From Actinomycetota bacterium (GTDB taxonomy: Bacteria; Actinomycetota; Actinomycetes; Actinomycetales; Microbacteriaceae): a stretch of DNA of 51,362 bases. The notes below the pieces were generated by a model that saw nothing but the letters and a program-made list of their open reading frames with translations, made no database searches and was not told the origin of the DNA. The stretch covers positions 1 through 51,362 of the forward strand of contig JAUZFP010000010.1 in the NCBI GenBank assembly GCA_030838475.1, written 5' to 3'. Positions 8,964-18,528 of the stretch are shown here, one piece after another. Every line of letters begins with the position of its first letter. Positions within the stretch are counted from its first letter, which is position 1. Both the position numbers and the translations under genes were made by a program.

Positions 8964-9862
8964 TTGCTTGCTCCTTCTGAAGCGGCGGTCAGCGCCATGA
9001 ACGCGTCGTCCATGTTGCGGGAAACGATTTCGATGTCTGTGGCTGCGGGGTAGCTGGTGAGCAGGGCGCGGAGCGTCGCATCCGAGTCCTCACTCTGTAG
9101 CGAGACGCGGTTGCCCCGCTGCTCGAGGTGAGTGACCGCGACCAAACGCTCCAGGGATGCGGTATCGGCTGATTCGAGCGTGAAGCTCAGCGTGCGCCCG
9201 GTGACGACCGACTTGACCTCCGAGGGCGTTCCGTCCGCAATGATCCGGCCCTGGCTCATGATCACGATGCGGTCCGCGAAGGTGTCCGCCTCGTCCAGGT
9301 AGTGGGTGGCGAAGACGACGGTCTTGCCGAGGGCGGTGAACTCGCGCATCGATTCCCAGAAGCTGTGTCGAGCCGCGACATCCATTGCCGCCGTCGGCTC
9401 GTCGAGGATCAGCAGGTCGGGGTTGGAGACGACCGCGACCGCGAAGCGCGCTCGCTGCATCTGCCCGCCCGAGAGGCTCGCGATCTTCTGTTTGGCCAGG
9501 TCGGTCACGCCGGCGCGCTCCATCGCCTCTTCGACGGAGAGTGGATGTTTGTGGAGTGCGTGAATGAGCGCGATCGACTCGCGCACGGTGGTCGTCGGCA
9601 GCAGCGCCCCGCCCTGCAGCATCGCCCCGACGCGACCGGTGACGATGGCCTGGCGCGGGTTCTCGCCGAAAAGTTCGGCGCTGCCATCCGTCGGTCGGGC
9701 GAGCCCGAGGAGCAGGTCGATGGTGGTCGACTTGCCTGCGCCGTTCGGCCCAAGCAGAGCGACGACTTCGCCCGGCTCGATCGCCAGGTCTACGTTGTTG
9801 ACGGCCGTCAGACTGCCGAATTTCTTCGTGAGCCCCGAGAGCCGGATCGCTGGTTTTGTCAT
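8960..9862 (-). CDS. ABC transporter ATP-binding protein (DrrA/LnrL-like)
   Basis: 300-residue ATPase. Walker A is GPNGAGKST (about residues 39-47), the signature is LSGGQMQRARFA, Walker B is LLILDEPTAAMD, and the H-loop His lies in FATHYLDEAD. The C-terminal 80 residues match the extra domain of DrrA-type exporter ATPases. It is the first gene of a leftward operon: ATPase, permease, kinase, regulator, GNAT. The upstream region carries a palindromic operator and a candidate -10 box, suggesting control by the operon's own response regulator. Confidence 0.93.
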   Translation of the reverse strand: MTKPAIRLSGLTKKFGSLTAVNNVDLAIEPGEVVALLGPNGAGKSTTIDLLLGLARPTDGSAELFGENPRQAIVTGRVGAMLQGGALLPTTTVRESIALIHALHKHPLSVEEAMERAGVTDLAKQKIASLSGGQMQRARFAVAVVSNPDLLILDEPTAAMDVAARHSFWESMREFTALGKTVVFATHYLDEADTFADRIVIMSQGRIIADGTPSEVKSVVTGRTLSFTLESADTASLERLVAVTHLEQRGNRVSLQSEDSDATLRALLTSYPAATDIEIVSRNMDDAFMALTAASEGASK

Positions 9863-9894
9863 AGTTCGATGGTTGCCGGATGCGGGACCGAGTG

Positions 9895-9940
9895 CCCATA
9901 TTGCGACTCATGACTTCGTCGTGACATTTGTCATGACGTA
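9895..9940 (-). promoter_or_regulatory. Probable promoter and response-regulator operator for the ABC/two-component operon
   Basis: At 9909-9938 there are overlapping imperfect palindromes built from GTCATGAC-like half sites: CATGAC-TTC-GTCGTG (9909-9923) and TGACA-TT-TGTCA (9922-9933) followed by TGACG. Reading leftward, a CAATAT box near 9898-9903 could serve as the -10, with the operator over its -35. NarL-family regulators bind palindromes of this sort, so the adjacent DesR-like regulator is the best candidate (inference). Confidence 0.55.
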
Positions 9941-10097
9941 GATCGGCTGGCGGGGGAAAGTCATCGATGGGCGGCGTTATGACTCCGCCCATCTCACGGT
10001 TTCTCCCGCCAACCCGAGCATCTTCTCCCGCCACCCGGGTATTGCCGCGTCGGGTACCGTAGTGGCAGACATCGGCCGAGGAACGAAAGGGGCGCCC

Positions 10098-13000
10098 TTG
10101 TATCTGAAGAGCCTGACGCTCAAGGGCTTCAAGTCGTTCGCCACCTCGACCACGTTCGCGTTTGAGCAGGGCGTCACGTGTGTCGTCGGACCCAACGGGT
10201 CCGGTAAGAGCAACGTCGTGGATGCTCTCGCCTGGGTCATGGGGGAGCAGGGCGCGAAGACACTCCGCGGCGGCAAGATGGAGGACGTCATCTTCGCGGG
10301 CACCGCGACGAGGGGTCCGCTCGGCCGCGCCGAGGTTCTGCTGACCATCGACAACTCGGATGGCGCGCTCCCCATCGACTACACCGAGGTCACGATCTCG
10401 CGCACGCTGTTCCGTAACGGCGGCAGCGAGTATGCGATCAACGGAGAGAACTGTCGCCTCCTCGACGTCCAGGAACTGCTGAGCGACTCCGGTCTCGGTC
10501 GCGAGATGCACGTCATTGTCGGCCAGGGTCAGCTCGACGCGGTGCTGCACGCCAGCGCGGATGAGCGCCGCGGTTTCATCGAGGAGGCCGCGGGCATCCT
10601 GAAGCATCGTCGCCGCAAGGAGAAGACGATTCGCAAGCTCGAAGCGATGCAGGCCAACCTGACCCGGCTCTCGGACCTCGCCGGCGAGATCCGACGCCAG
10701 CTCAAACCGCTCGGCCAGCAGGCGGAGATCGCGCGCGAGGCGCAGACCATTGCCGCCATCGTCCGGGATGCGCGCGCACGCATCCTCGCGGATGACGTGT
10801 CCCAGCTCCGGGAGGCGCTGACCGCGTTCGGCCGAAGCGAGAGCGAACGCAAGAGCGAGCGCATTGTGCTGCAGGAACAGCTCGACCAGGCTCGGCTTCG
10901 GGTTGGGCGCATCGAGCAGGCGATGGTCGGCGACTCGGTCGACCAGGCCCGACAGACCGCTTTCGCGCTCGAGCAGGTTCAGGATCATTTTCGCGGCCTC
11001 TATACGCTCGCGAACCAGAAGCTTGCATTCCTGGGGCAGCAGTCCGAGGTTTCGGGCAGCGGGACCACCATCTCTGAGAGCATGGTCGCCGATGCCCGTG
11101 CCGAGGCGGATCGCCTCCGCTCGGACGTGACCGCTGCGGAGGTTGCGGTCGGTGCGGCGGCCGGCGCGATGGCGACCGCGAAGGCGTCACTCGATTCCCT
11201 CGACGAGGAGATCAGTTCGCAGAGCGCGCTCGTCTCGCGGCACGACCTCGAGGTCGCGCGGCTCGCCGGTCAGATCGAGGTTGCGCAGTCCCGCCTGGTG
11301 GCAACGCAGGGCGAATTGGTGCGCCAGCAGGCGGCACTGACCGAGGCCGAGCAGCGCCGCGAGGCCACGCGCACGGAGTTCGTGGCGCTCGAGGCGGAGG
11401 CGGCAACGACGGATGCCGGCGACGGCAAGCTCGACACACTTTACGAAGAGGCAGAGGCGCATGTCTCGAGCCTGCAGGCCGCAATCGAGACCATGCGGGA
11501 TGACCTGCACGCGCTCGAGCGCGAACGGGATGCGCTCGCCGCCCGAACCTCCGCTCTCTCGATGGCCGTGGATCAGAAGGATGGCTCGGCCGCCATCGTC
11601 GGTACGCCCGGTATTCGTGGGCTGGTTGCGGAGCACGTTCGCGTCACCCCTGGCTATGAGGCCGCGATCGCAGCAGCGCTCGGAACCCTCGCCGACGCGG
11701 TGCTCGCCGACGACCATGACTCGGCCCTCGCCGCTCTTGGGCGTGCGCGGGACTCCGAGGCCGGTCGCGTCGAGATCGTGGTGGCGGATGCGCCGGCTCC
11801 CGCCTCTCTCGCTGCGCTCCCTGCTGGCGCAGCACCGGCCGCAGATTTTGTGACGGCGCCCGCGGGCGTCCTCGGCATCCTGTCCCATGTCGTCATCGTC
11901 GAAGACCTGGAGGTCGCGCGTGCGGCGTGGCCGGCCCTTCGCAAGATCGGCGGACTCACCGCCATTACCCGCGCGGGTGACGTCCTGACCGAGTACGTCC
12001 TGCGCGGTGGAACGGGCGCGAAGCGCTCACGTCTCGAGCTCGTTGCCGAGCGGGACACGGCGGCCGAGCGCCTGAGCGTCGTCAGCACCTCCATCGAGCG
12101 GGCGAGATTCGCTCTCGCCGAGAAGCGTGGTGCGCTCGAGACGGCACAGACGGATGCGGCGGCCGCCCTCGCCAACCTGCGCGAGTTCGACGCCGCACTC
12201 GCGGCACACAGCGAGCGGCTCGGTCGCCTGCGTATCCAGTTGGAGGCGGCGCAGGCCGAGTGGGAGCGCCTCTCGAACGCGGTCCAGGTCGCGACCGACA
12301 CGGCGCGCTCCGCCGAAGAGGATGTCGATCGAGCGACGGTCGAACGCGACGAGTACGCCTCGACCCCGAGGCCCATTCTCGATGTATCCAGCCGTGACGC
12401 CATGGTGGCCGAGCTGGAGGCCGCACGCGGCGCCGAGCTCGAGCAGCGCATCCAGTTGGAGACGGCGCGCGAGCGGGTACGTGCCGAGGATGCCCGTGCG
12501 GACGGTCTGGCCAGGCAACTTGTGGCCGAGCGGGAGGCGGCGCAGGAGAACGCCAGGCGGACCGTGCTGCGCCAGCGCCAGGTTGTCGCTGCGACGACCG
12601 TCGTCGAGGCGCTGCCAGCGGTGCTCGACTCCGTGGATCGATCCGTTTCCGAGGCGAGGGTCGCGCTCGCGGCCCGCGAGTCCGAACGCTCCTCACAGAA
12701 CCAGGAACTTGTCGCCCTGCGGATCTCGGAGAACTCGCTGCGCGAGCGGCTCGACTCCGTCGGCGACACCGTGCACGGCCTCGAAATGCAGCTGTACGAA
12801 AAGAAGCTCCAGCTCTCGACGTTGCTCGAACGCGCGGGCGAGGAACTCGGCCTCGTCGAGGATGTGTTGGTTGCGGAGTACGGTCCGGATGTCCTGGTTC
12901 CCGCTGACGCCGACCTTACGGAATCCTCCGCCGAGCCCGCCGAGGAGGACCCTCGGGTCGAGCCCGTCGAGAGCAACACCGAGACCGAATCCAAAGGCAA

Positions 13001-13676
13001 GCCCTACGTCCGCAAGGAGCAGGAACATCGGCTGGAGATCGCCGACCGCAAGCTGACCCAACTGGGTCGGGTGAACCCGCTGGCACTCGAGGAATTCGCG
13101 GCCCTCGAGCAGCGGCACAAATTCCTCACCGAGCAACTCACGGACCTCACGAACACCCGCAAGGACCTGCTCACGATCATCGACGAGATCGACGAAAAGA
13201 TGCAGGACATCTTCTCCGCCGCGTTCGAGGACACCAAGGCGGCGTTCAACCAGGTGTTCCCGATCCTGTTTCCCGGCGGCACCGGCAGCATTCACCTGAC
13301 CGATCCGGAGAACATGCTGACCACCGGCATCGAGGTCACGGTGAAGCCAGCAGGCAAGAAGATCGAGCGGCTCTCGCTGCTCTCCGGTGGCGAGCGATCC
13401 CTCGCCGCCGTGGCGCTGCTCATCGCCATCTTCAAGGCCCGCCCCAGCCCGTTTTACATCATGGACGAGGTTGAGGCTGCTCTTGATGACGCCAACCTCG
13501 GTCGCCTCCTCACCATTTTCGAGGACCTCCGCCAGACGTCCCAGCTCATCGTGATCACCCACCAGAAGCGCACCATGGAGATCGCGGACGCGCTCTACGG
13601 TGTCTCTATGCGGGCCGACGGAATCAGCGCTGTCGTTGGGCAGCGCGTGGCCCATCCGGAGTCCGTGGCGGGCTGA
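10098..13676 (+). CDS. smc: Chromosome segregation protein SMC
   Basis: 1192-residue SMC ATPase that, with ScpA and ScpB, organises and segregates the chromosome. Walker A GPNGSGKSNVVDAL lies at residues 32-45. It is followed by a long coiled coil, a flexible hinge around nt 11590-12010 (GIRGLVAEHVRVTPGYEAAI onward), a second coiled coil, the signature LSGGERSLAAVALL, and Walker B FYIMDEVEAALDD near the end. The TTG at 10098 gives the family N-terminus (M)YLKSLTLKGFKSFA with an AAAGGGG RBS upstream; an in-frame GTG at 10062 would add 12 residues not typical of SMC. A Glu/Pro-rich insert precedes the C-terminal head. Confidence 0.97.
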   Translation: MYLKSLTLKGFKSFATSTTFAFEQGVTCVVGPNGSGKSNVVDALAWVMGEQGAKTLRGGKMEDVIFAGTATRGPLGRAEVLLTIDNSDGALPIDYTEVTISRTLFRNGGSEYAINGENCRLLDVQELLSDSGLGREMHVIVGQGQLDAVLHASADERRGFIEEAAGILKHRRRKEKTIRKLEAMQANLTRLSDLAGEIRRQLKPLGQQAEIAREAQTIAAIVRDARARILADDVSQLREALTAFGRSESERKSERIVLQEQLDQARLRVGRIEQAMVGDSVDQARQTAFALEQVQDHFRGLYTLANQKLAFLGQQSEVSGSGTTISESMVADARAEADRLRSDVTAAEVAVGAAAGAMATAKASLDSLDEEISSQSALVSRHDLEVARLAGQIEVAQSRLVATQGELVRQQAALTEAEQRREATRTEFVALEAEAATTDAGDGKLDTLYEEAEAHVSSLQAAIETMRDDLHALERERDALAARTSALSMAVDQKDGSAAIVGTPGIRGLVAEHVRVTPGYEAAIAAALGTLADAVLADDHDSALAALGRARDSEAGRVEIVVADAPAPASLAALPAGAAPAADFVTAPAGVLGILSHVVIVEDLEVARAAWPALRKIGGLTAITRAGDVLTEYVLRGGTGAKRSRLELVAERDTAAERLSVVSTSIERARFALAEKRGALETAQTDAAAALANLREFDAALAAHSERLGRLRIQLEAAQAEWERLSNAVQVATDTARSAEEDVDRATVERDEYASTPRPILDVSSRDAMVAELEAARGAELEQRIQLETARERVRAEDARADGLARQLVAEREAAQENARRTVLRQRQVVAATTVVEALPAVLDSVDRSVSEARVALAARESERSSQNQELVALRISENSLRERLDSVGDTVHGLEMQLYEKKLQLSTLLERAGEELGLVEDVLVAEYGPDVLVPADADLTESSAEPAEEDPRVEPVESNTETESKGKPYVRKEQEHRLEIADRKLTQLGRVNPLALEEFAALEQRHKFLTEQLTDLTNTRKDLLTIIDEIDEKMQDIFSAAFEDTKAAFNQVFPILFPGGTGSIHLTDPENMLTTGIEVTVKPAGKKIERLSLLSGGERSLAAVALLIAIFKARPSPFYIMDEVEAALDDANLGRLLTIFEDLRQTSQLIVITHQKRTMEIADALYGVSMRADGISAVVGQRVAHPESVAG

Positions 13677-13790
13677 CACGCCAGAAGTGAACCTCGATCG
13701 GGGTACATCTATTCTGCTGTTGGCAACGTAGGTTAAGTGTGGACTTGACACCCTCACAGCGGTCGACGTCTGTAAGCCCGGGAGAAAACC

Positions 13791-16757
13791 ATGCCAGCGT
13801 CCTCTAATAAATCGGTGGTTCGCTCGAGATTGAGCATTCTTGCCGTCGCCGTGGCAGTTCTGTCCGCACTGGTCTTTCCGGTGGGCGCAGCTGCGGCAGA
13901 CCCGACGCCGGCACCAACACCCCATCGCCACGCACTCACGATGGGATCCTTCTTCGCCAGCTCCTATGCCGCCGCCGGAGCTCGACTTCCGTCAGGCCTC
14001 AATACGGCGCTGCACCGTGACCTCGGCCTTACCGGGGCCCAATACCTCGCGGATGCTGCCGCCGCGGCCCAGGCTGTGAAGGTCGTCGCGTCGCTCAAGA
14101 GCGTCGGTGTCGATGTGCTCGGCTCGAAGATTGACGGCACAGAACTCACGGTGAATGTCGCGTCTGCCGCAGACAAGGCGACCGTCGCGGCCACCGGGGC
14201 GACGGCGGTCGTGGGGACCCCGGCCGTACAGGACTCCGGCGAGCACGCTTTCCACTCCGTAACTGCTCCCACGCCCACATACGGAGGCGAGGGCTATTTC
14301 TTCCAAAACGCAGCCCAGATCACGGAGGCGGAGGGCAACGGGTTCCGCTGCTCCATCGGCTTCAGTGGCTACGGTTTGACGGACCCACAATTCGTTACCG
14401 CCGGCCACTGTGCGACCATGATGGCCGCCAACGCTAGCCTCATCACCCAGACGGCTCCGTCAAACAACGGTGGCGACCTGACTTACACCTCGACCATGCT
14501 CGGTACCCAGGTGGCTGGCGAAGCACAATACGGCGGAAATCTGGACTACGGGATTGTTGGCGAGGGCACGGTTGTAACTCCCCAGGCCAGCATCTACACG
14601 TGGGGCGGTGGCACCGGTGCGCCGCTCGCGTCGGCGGCACTCCCGATCGTCGGACAGACGGCCGCCATCGTGAACGCAAATTTGTGTAAGTCGGGCAGCA
14701 CGTCCGGGTGGACCTGTGGCTCGGTGGTCAAGGTTGATCATCCGGTTGAGGTTTGCCCCGAGGGCACGGCTCCGGACGCAGACTGTCCGGACGACGTGGT
14801 CAACAGCATTGTCGCAAGCACCTGCCTACTCCCCGGCGACAGCGGTGGTGGTGCCGTCATCGGTCAGCTCGCCGCCGGAATCGACTCAGGAAGTGACTTC
14901 CCGGACACGAGTTGCGCCAATTCCTTCAACTCGACAACGGGCTGGACATACGAATCGGTGTTCTTTCCGATGGTTTCCGCCGCAGGGTCAAGTAGTGTCA
15001 CCGGCCAGGTCGGCACGAAATGGACACTTCTCACCGCTCCGGTGGTCAGCTCGCCGGCAGCTGGCGCCACCATATCCAGCTCGGCATCCATGACCGGCAC
15101 GCTGGCCACGGTGCAGTCCGGCCTCGCGTTGTCGCTCTATCTGGACGGTTCGACGACTGCGTTCGGAAGCGTGACGGGGGCGGCCAACTGGTCCATCCCG
15201 CTCACTAGCGTCCCACAGGGTTCGCACACCTACACGTTGATGGAGACTTTGGCCGGCAATCAGATTGCGGTTATCACCGGCAGCTTCATCGAAGCGGTGA
15301 CGAACGTCCCAGCCGTCACGTTCCCAGCGTCGGGCGCCACGGTGGACTCGAACTCGGTCATGACGGGGACGATCACCTCCCCGCTCTCTAACAGCACCGC
15401 GCTGCTGTATCTCGACGGCTCCACGAACGCCTTCGCAAAGGTGAATGCGTCGAGCGGCTCATGGAGTATCTCCCTCGCTGGCATATCGCTGGGGTCTCAC
15501 AGCTATTCCGTCGCGGCAGGTGCCGGTGCAACTCCCGGCGCCGCCCGGGTCACCGGATCGTTTACGGTGGCTGCCGTAATGCCGGCCGGCAGTTTCGACT
15601 CAGCCTCCGGCGTGCCAGGGGGCATTCAGATCTCCGGATGGTCACTTGATCGCTCGATCTCTTCATCGACCTACATCTGGGTCAACATTGATGGATCAGG
15701 TGGTGGGCTGCTCGCAAATGTTTCCATTCCCTGGATAAACGGGCTCTTCCCCGGCGTTGGCCCGAACCACGGGTTCGCGGCAACATTGCCCGCCAGTCCG
15801 GGAAATCACACCGTCTGCGTCTTTGGGACCAACTCGATATCGCTGGGTTGCAAATCGGTGAGCGTTCCACAAAATGCGCAGGGAAGTTTCGACTCCGCTT
15901 CCGGCGTGCCAGGAGGAATTCAGGTCTCCGGGTGGTCGCTCGACCTGTCAACGACCGCATCCACCTACGTGTGGGTGAATGTGGACGGCCGCGGCGGCCC
16001 AATTCTGGCCAACGCATCGCTGCCATGGATCAACGCTCTGTTCCCGGGCATTGGCACGAACCACGGATTCAGCGCGACTCTCTCGGCCAGTCCTGGCGGC
16101 CACACCGTCTGTGTGTTTGGCACCAATTCAATATCGCTGGGTTGTAAATCAGTGACCGTGCCGAACAACGCCCAAGGAAGTTTCGACTCCGCTTCCGGCG
16201 TGCCCGGAGGAATTCAGATCTCCGGGTGGTCGCTCGACTTGACGACGACAGCATCCACCTACGTCTGGGTCAACATTGACGGTTCGGGCGGTCCAATGTT
16301 GGCGAACGCGTCGCTGCCATGGATCAACGGCCTGTTCCCCGGCGTCGGCACAAATCACGGCTTCTCTGGGAAGCTCTCGGCGTCGCCCGGGAGACACACA
16401 GTCTGTGTTTACGGGACCAACTCGCTGAGTCTCGGATGCAAGACGGTAACCGTTCCCCAGAACGCGCAGGGGAGTTTCGACTCTGCGACCGGAGTGTCGG
16501 GTGGCATCCAAATCTCCGGCTGGTCACTGGACTTGTCGACCGCCGCCTCGACGTACATTTGGGTGAACGTCGATGGCTCGGGCGGACCGATGCTCGCCAA
16601 TGCGTCGCTGCCGTGGATAGACGGCTTGTTTCCGGGGGAGGGTGCCAACCACGGCTTTGCCGGAACGCTATCGGCATCGCCCGGCAATCACACGGTGTGC
16701 GTCTACGGCACCAACTCGATCTCTTTGGGTTGCAAATCGGTGACGGTGCCAGCCTGA
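13791..16757 (+). CDS. Secreted S1-family serine protease with four C-terminal tandem repeats
   Basis: 988-residue exported protein. It has a signal peptide of about 36 residues (cleavage likely after GAAAA), a propeptide-like region of about 120 residues, then a chymotrypsin/alpha-lytic-protease-like domain with triad His206 (FVTAGHC), Asp252 (NLDYGIV) and Ser351 (LLPGDSGGG). Cys pairs near the triad suggest disulfides. Two Ig-like beta domains follow (about 415-595), then four 98-residue repeats from residues 600, 698, 796 and 894, each with GSFDSASGVPGG near its start and a Cys pair (HTVCVFGTN ... LGCKSV). It probably acts outside the cell or on the wall. ATG preceded by GGGAG. Its substrate is unknown. 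Confidence 0.9.
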   Translation: MPASSNKSVVRSRLSILAVAVAVLSALVFPVGAAAADPTPAPTPHRHALTMGSFFASSYAAAGARLPSGLNTALHRDLGLTGAQYLADAAAAAQAVKVVASLKSVGVDVLGSKIDGTELTVNVASAADKATVAATGATAVVGTPAVQDSGEHAFHSVTAPTPTYGGEGYFFQNAAQITEAEGNGFRCSIGFSGYGLTDPQFVTAGHCATMMAANASLITQTAPSNNGGDLTYTSTMLGTQVAGEAQYGGNLDYGIVGEGTVVTPQASIYTWGGGTGAPLASAALPIVGQTAAIVNANLCKSGSTSGWTCGSVVKVDHPVEVCPEGTAPDADCPDDVVNSIVASTCLLPGDSGGGAVIGQLAAGIDSGSDFPDTSCANSFNSTTGWTYESVFFPMVSAAGSSSVTGQVGTKWTLLTAPVVSSPAAGATISSSASMTGTLATVQSGLALSLYLDGSTTAFGSVTGAANWSIPLTSVPQGSHTYTLMETLAGNQIAVITGSFIEAVTNVPAVTFPASGATVDSNSVMTGTITSPLSNSTALLYLDGSTNAFAKVNASSGSWSISLAGISLGSHSYSVAAGAGATPGAARVTGSFTVAAVMPAGSFDSASGVPGGIQISGWSLDRSISSSTYIWVNIDGSGGGLLANVSIPWINGLFPGVGPNHGFAATLPASPGNHTVCVFGTNSISLGCKSVSVPQNAQGSFDSASGVPGGIQVSGWSLDLSTTASTYVWVNVDGRGGPILANASLPWINALFPGIGTNHGFSATLSASPGGHTVCVFGTNSISLGCKSVTVPNNAQGSFDSASGVPGGIQISGWSLDLTTTASTYVWVNIDGSGGPMLANASLPWINGLFPGVGTNHGFSGKLSASPGRHTVCVYGTNSLSLGCKTVTVPQNAQGSFDSATGVSGGIQISGWSLDLSTAASTYIWVNVDGSGGPMLANASLPWIDGLFPGEGANHGFAGTLSASPGNHTVCVYGTNSISLGCKSVTVPA
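15588..16754 (+). repeat. Four in-frame tandem repeats of 294 nt within the protease gene
   Basis: Units begin at 15588, 15882, 16176 and 16470. The spacing is exactly 294 nt (98 codons) each time, and the last unit is cut slightly short by the stop codon. Nucleotide identity between units is high, especially in the first 60 nt (GSFDSASGVPGGIQISGW) and the last 60 nt, which points to recent duplication and gives scope for copy-number change by recombination. Confidence 0.95.
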
Positions 16758-16762
16758 ACTAC

Positions 16763-17275
16763 CTAGTACTCCGTCGGGGCCTCGTTGGGGTGTTCGACGA
16801 TGGTCTTCGCCCGGCGCAACAGCACTAGCCGCTGCGCGCCGAGCGCGAGGCCGATGTACAGAAGCAGCGTGCTCGAGGCGAACCCCTCGGCCGATTTGTC
16901 CAGCGGTCCGCTGACGAAGTCGATACCCAGATGGATGGCGAGGCCGACGATCCATAGCGCGACCGTCCACGCGTTACCGCGCCGCAGCAGCTGACCGTCG
17001 GCACGCCAGAGATGCACAAGGCGCCCACGCAGAGCACCCAGCCCGAGTCCGACGATCAGACTGACGAGAACGAGGGCCAGCACGATGGCGCCGATGGCGT
17101 GGCTCTGCAGGAAGGTGATCGTCTGCAGCACGCCAAGAGCAAAGACCAGGACGTAGAGCAGAAGCCCGCGCTCCTCCCGAATGCTGCGCGTCTGCAGTTG
17201 CCGGAAGCAGACGAACGCCACGACGAGAACCGCGATCGCGATGGAAGTGTATGGGGAGTTGGTGATTGAGGTCAC
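16763..17275 (-). CDS. Hypothetical integral membrane protein
   Basis: 170 residues from a GTG at 17275 (VTSITNSPYTSIAIAVL). Four to five hydrophobic helices cover most of its length, with an Arg-rich loop after the first helix (RQLQTRSIREERG). No family was recognised with confidence. It is convergent with the protease gene (5-nt gap) and divergent from ftsY (78-nt gap). The much longer open frame that continues upstream is antisense to ftsY and was not accepted. The start is uncertain, as no strong RBS is visible. Confidence 0.7.
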   Translation of the reverse strand: MTSITNSPYTSIAIAVLVVAFVCFRQLQTRSIREERGLLLYVLVFALGVLQTITFLQSHAIGAIVLALVLVSLIVGLGLGALRGRLVHLWRADGQLLRRGNAWTVALWIVGLAIHLGIDFVSGPLDKSAEGFASSTLLLYIGLALGAQRLVLLRRAKTIVEHPNEAPTEY

Positions 17276-17353
17276 GGCACAAGGGTAGGCGGTCGCGCGA
17301 CCCGTCTCGTTCGCCTCCCGGGGCGAGGCTGCACTGGCTCCTATGCTGGCCGT

Positions 17354-18220
17354 ATGGCTTCGTGGTCCCTGTCCGGCGCACTTCGCGGGATGTTCGCGCG
17401 CAAGACGATCGACGACGAGACGTGGAGCGAGCTGGAGGATGCCCTCATCTCGGCCGACTTCGGCCCGGACATCACCGACTCCCTCATCGAGGAGCTTCGA
17501 GCGAGCGTCGCGAAGTACCACACGACCGACCCCGTCGACCTGAAGCGGATGCTGCGAGAGAACCTGGAGGAGAGACTCGCCAAGCACGATCCGACTCTCG
17601 CGCTCAGCAATCGGCCAGCGGTGGTGCTCGTCGTAGGCGTGAATGGTGTCGGCAAGACGACGACGATCGGCAAGTTCGCGAAGTTCCTCACCGGCTACGG
17701 GCGCACTGTGGTGGTCGGCGCTGCCGACACGTTCCGTGCGGCCGCTGTCGAGCAGCTCGCGACCTGGGCCGAACGCGGGGGAGCGCAGATCGTGCGACCG
17801 CAGCATCCCGGCCAGGACCCCGCCTCCGTCGCCTTCCAGACGGTGGAGAAGGCCCAGCAGGACGGCATCGAGATCGTACTCATCGACACCGCCGGCCGCC
17901 TGCAGACGAAGAGCGGTCTCATGGATGAGCTGGGCAAGATTCGTCGCGTCATCGAAAAGCAGGAGCCCATCGCCGAGGTGCTGCTCGTGCTCGATGCGAC
18001 CACCGGGCAAAACGGGCTCAGCCAGGCCGAGGCGTTCATCGAGCACGCCGGAGTCACGGGCCTCGTGCTGACCAAGCTCGACGGGTCGGCACGCGGTGGC
18101 TTCGTTCTCGCCGTTCAGGACAAGACGGGCATCCCGATCAAACTCATTGGTCAGGGCGAGGGCATCGGCGACCTGACCGGATTCACTCCCCACGTCTTTG
18201 TTCAGGGACTGATCGACTAA
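17354..18220 (+). CDS. ftsY: Signal recognition particle receptor FtsY
   Basis: 288-residue SRP GTPase that docks ribosome-SRP complexes at the membrane. The N domain (residues 1-80) lacks the long acidic A domain of E. coli FtsY. The G domain has the P-loop GVNGVGKT at 95-102, the insertion-box region with DTFRAAAVEQL, the DTAGR motif and TKLDG. A TATGCT box at 17342-17347 lies 7 nt before the ATG, so the mRNA is probably leaderless. Its partner Ffh is encoded at 20569-22161. Confidence 0.97.
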   Translation: MASWSLSGALRGMFARKTIDDETWSELEDALISADFGPDITDSLIEELRASVAKYHTTDPVDLKRMLRENLEERLAKHDPTLALSNRPAVVLVVGVNGVGKTTTIGKFAKFLTGYGRTVVVGAADTFRAAAVEQLATWAERGGAQIVRPQHPGQDPASVAFQTVEKAQQDGIEIVLIDTAGRLQTKSGLMDELGKIRRVIEKQEPIAEVLLVLDATTGQNGLSQAEAFIEHAGVTGLVLTKLDGSARGGFVLAVQDKTGIPIKLIGQGEGIGDLTGFTPHVFVQGLID

Positions 18221-18348
18221 GGCACGGCGGCGGGCTTCACGGCTCCGCCGCATCCGTCGCGCGGATGAGCGCGAAACCGGCCGCGCGGATGACCCCAATC
18301 GGCTGGTCGGGCGACGCGCCGCCCGCGCGCCCGGCGTTGAGTGGATTC

Positions 18349-18528
18349 ATGACGGGTCCCATCGTTTTCGAGGCGCCGCAGCCGGCGCCGGTCGGCCGCC
18401 GAGCGCGAGTCGTTGCGGCGGTTCTCGCGACACTCGTGCTCCTCGCCTGCCTCGCAGTGGTCGAGGTTGGCACTCTCGCCGCGGTCACTCTGATGTCCTC
18501 GGCAACCAATCACGGGGGCGGCAAGTGA
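18349..18528 (+). CDS. Small membrane protein
   Basis: 59 residues from the ATG at 18349 (MTGPIVFEAPQPAP), which has a GAGTGGA sequence just upstream; a longer frame from 18265 exists but its N-terminus looks like random high-GC coding. One hydrophobic helix (VVAAVLATLVLLACLAVVEV) fills the middle. The stop overlaps the next gene's GTG start (GTGA), so both are probably real and translated together. Function unknown. Confidence 0.55.
   Translation: MTGPIVFEAPQPAPVGRRARVVAAVLATLVLLACLAVVEVGTLAAVTLMSSATNHGGGK

Noticed and set aside
9090-10988. Very long open frame on the minus strand across the ABC ATPase and smc start
   Set aside because: It is antisense or out of frame to two genes with clear motifs; the product is Arg/Ala/Gly-rich with no domain, as expected in high-GC DNA.
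15588-16754. Tandem repeat as CRISPR array or transposon remnants
   Set aside because: Units are in-frame protein repeats of 98 codons without spacers or terminal inverted repeats.
18225-18250. CGGCGG/CCGCCG hairpin after ftsY as terminator
   Set aside because: Weak stem with a long loop and no T-run; could be chance in GC-rich DNA.
17276-18298. N-terminal extension of the 16763-17275 membrane protein into the ftsY region
   Set aside because: It is antisense to ftsY and lacks any domain; the GTG at 17275 gives a sensible hydrophobic protein.
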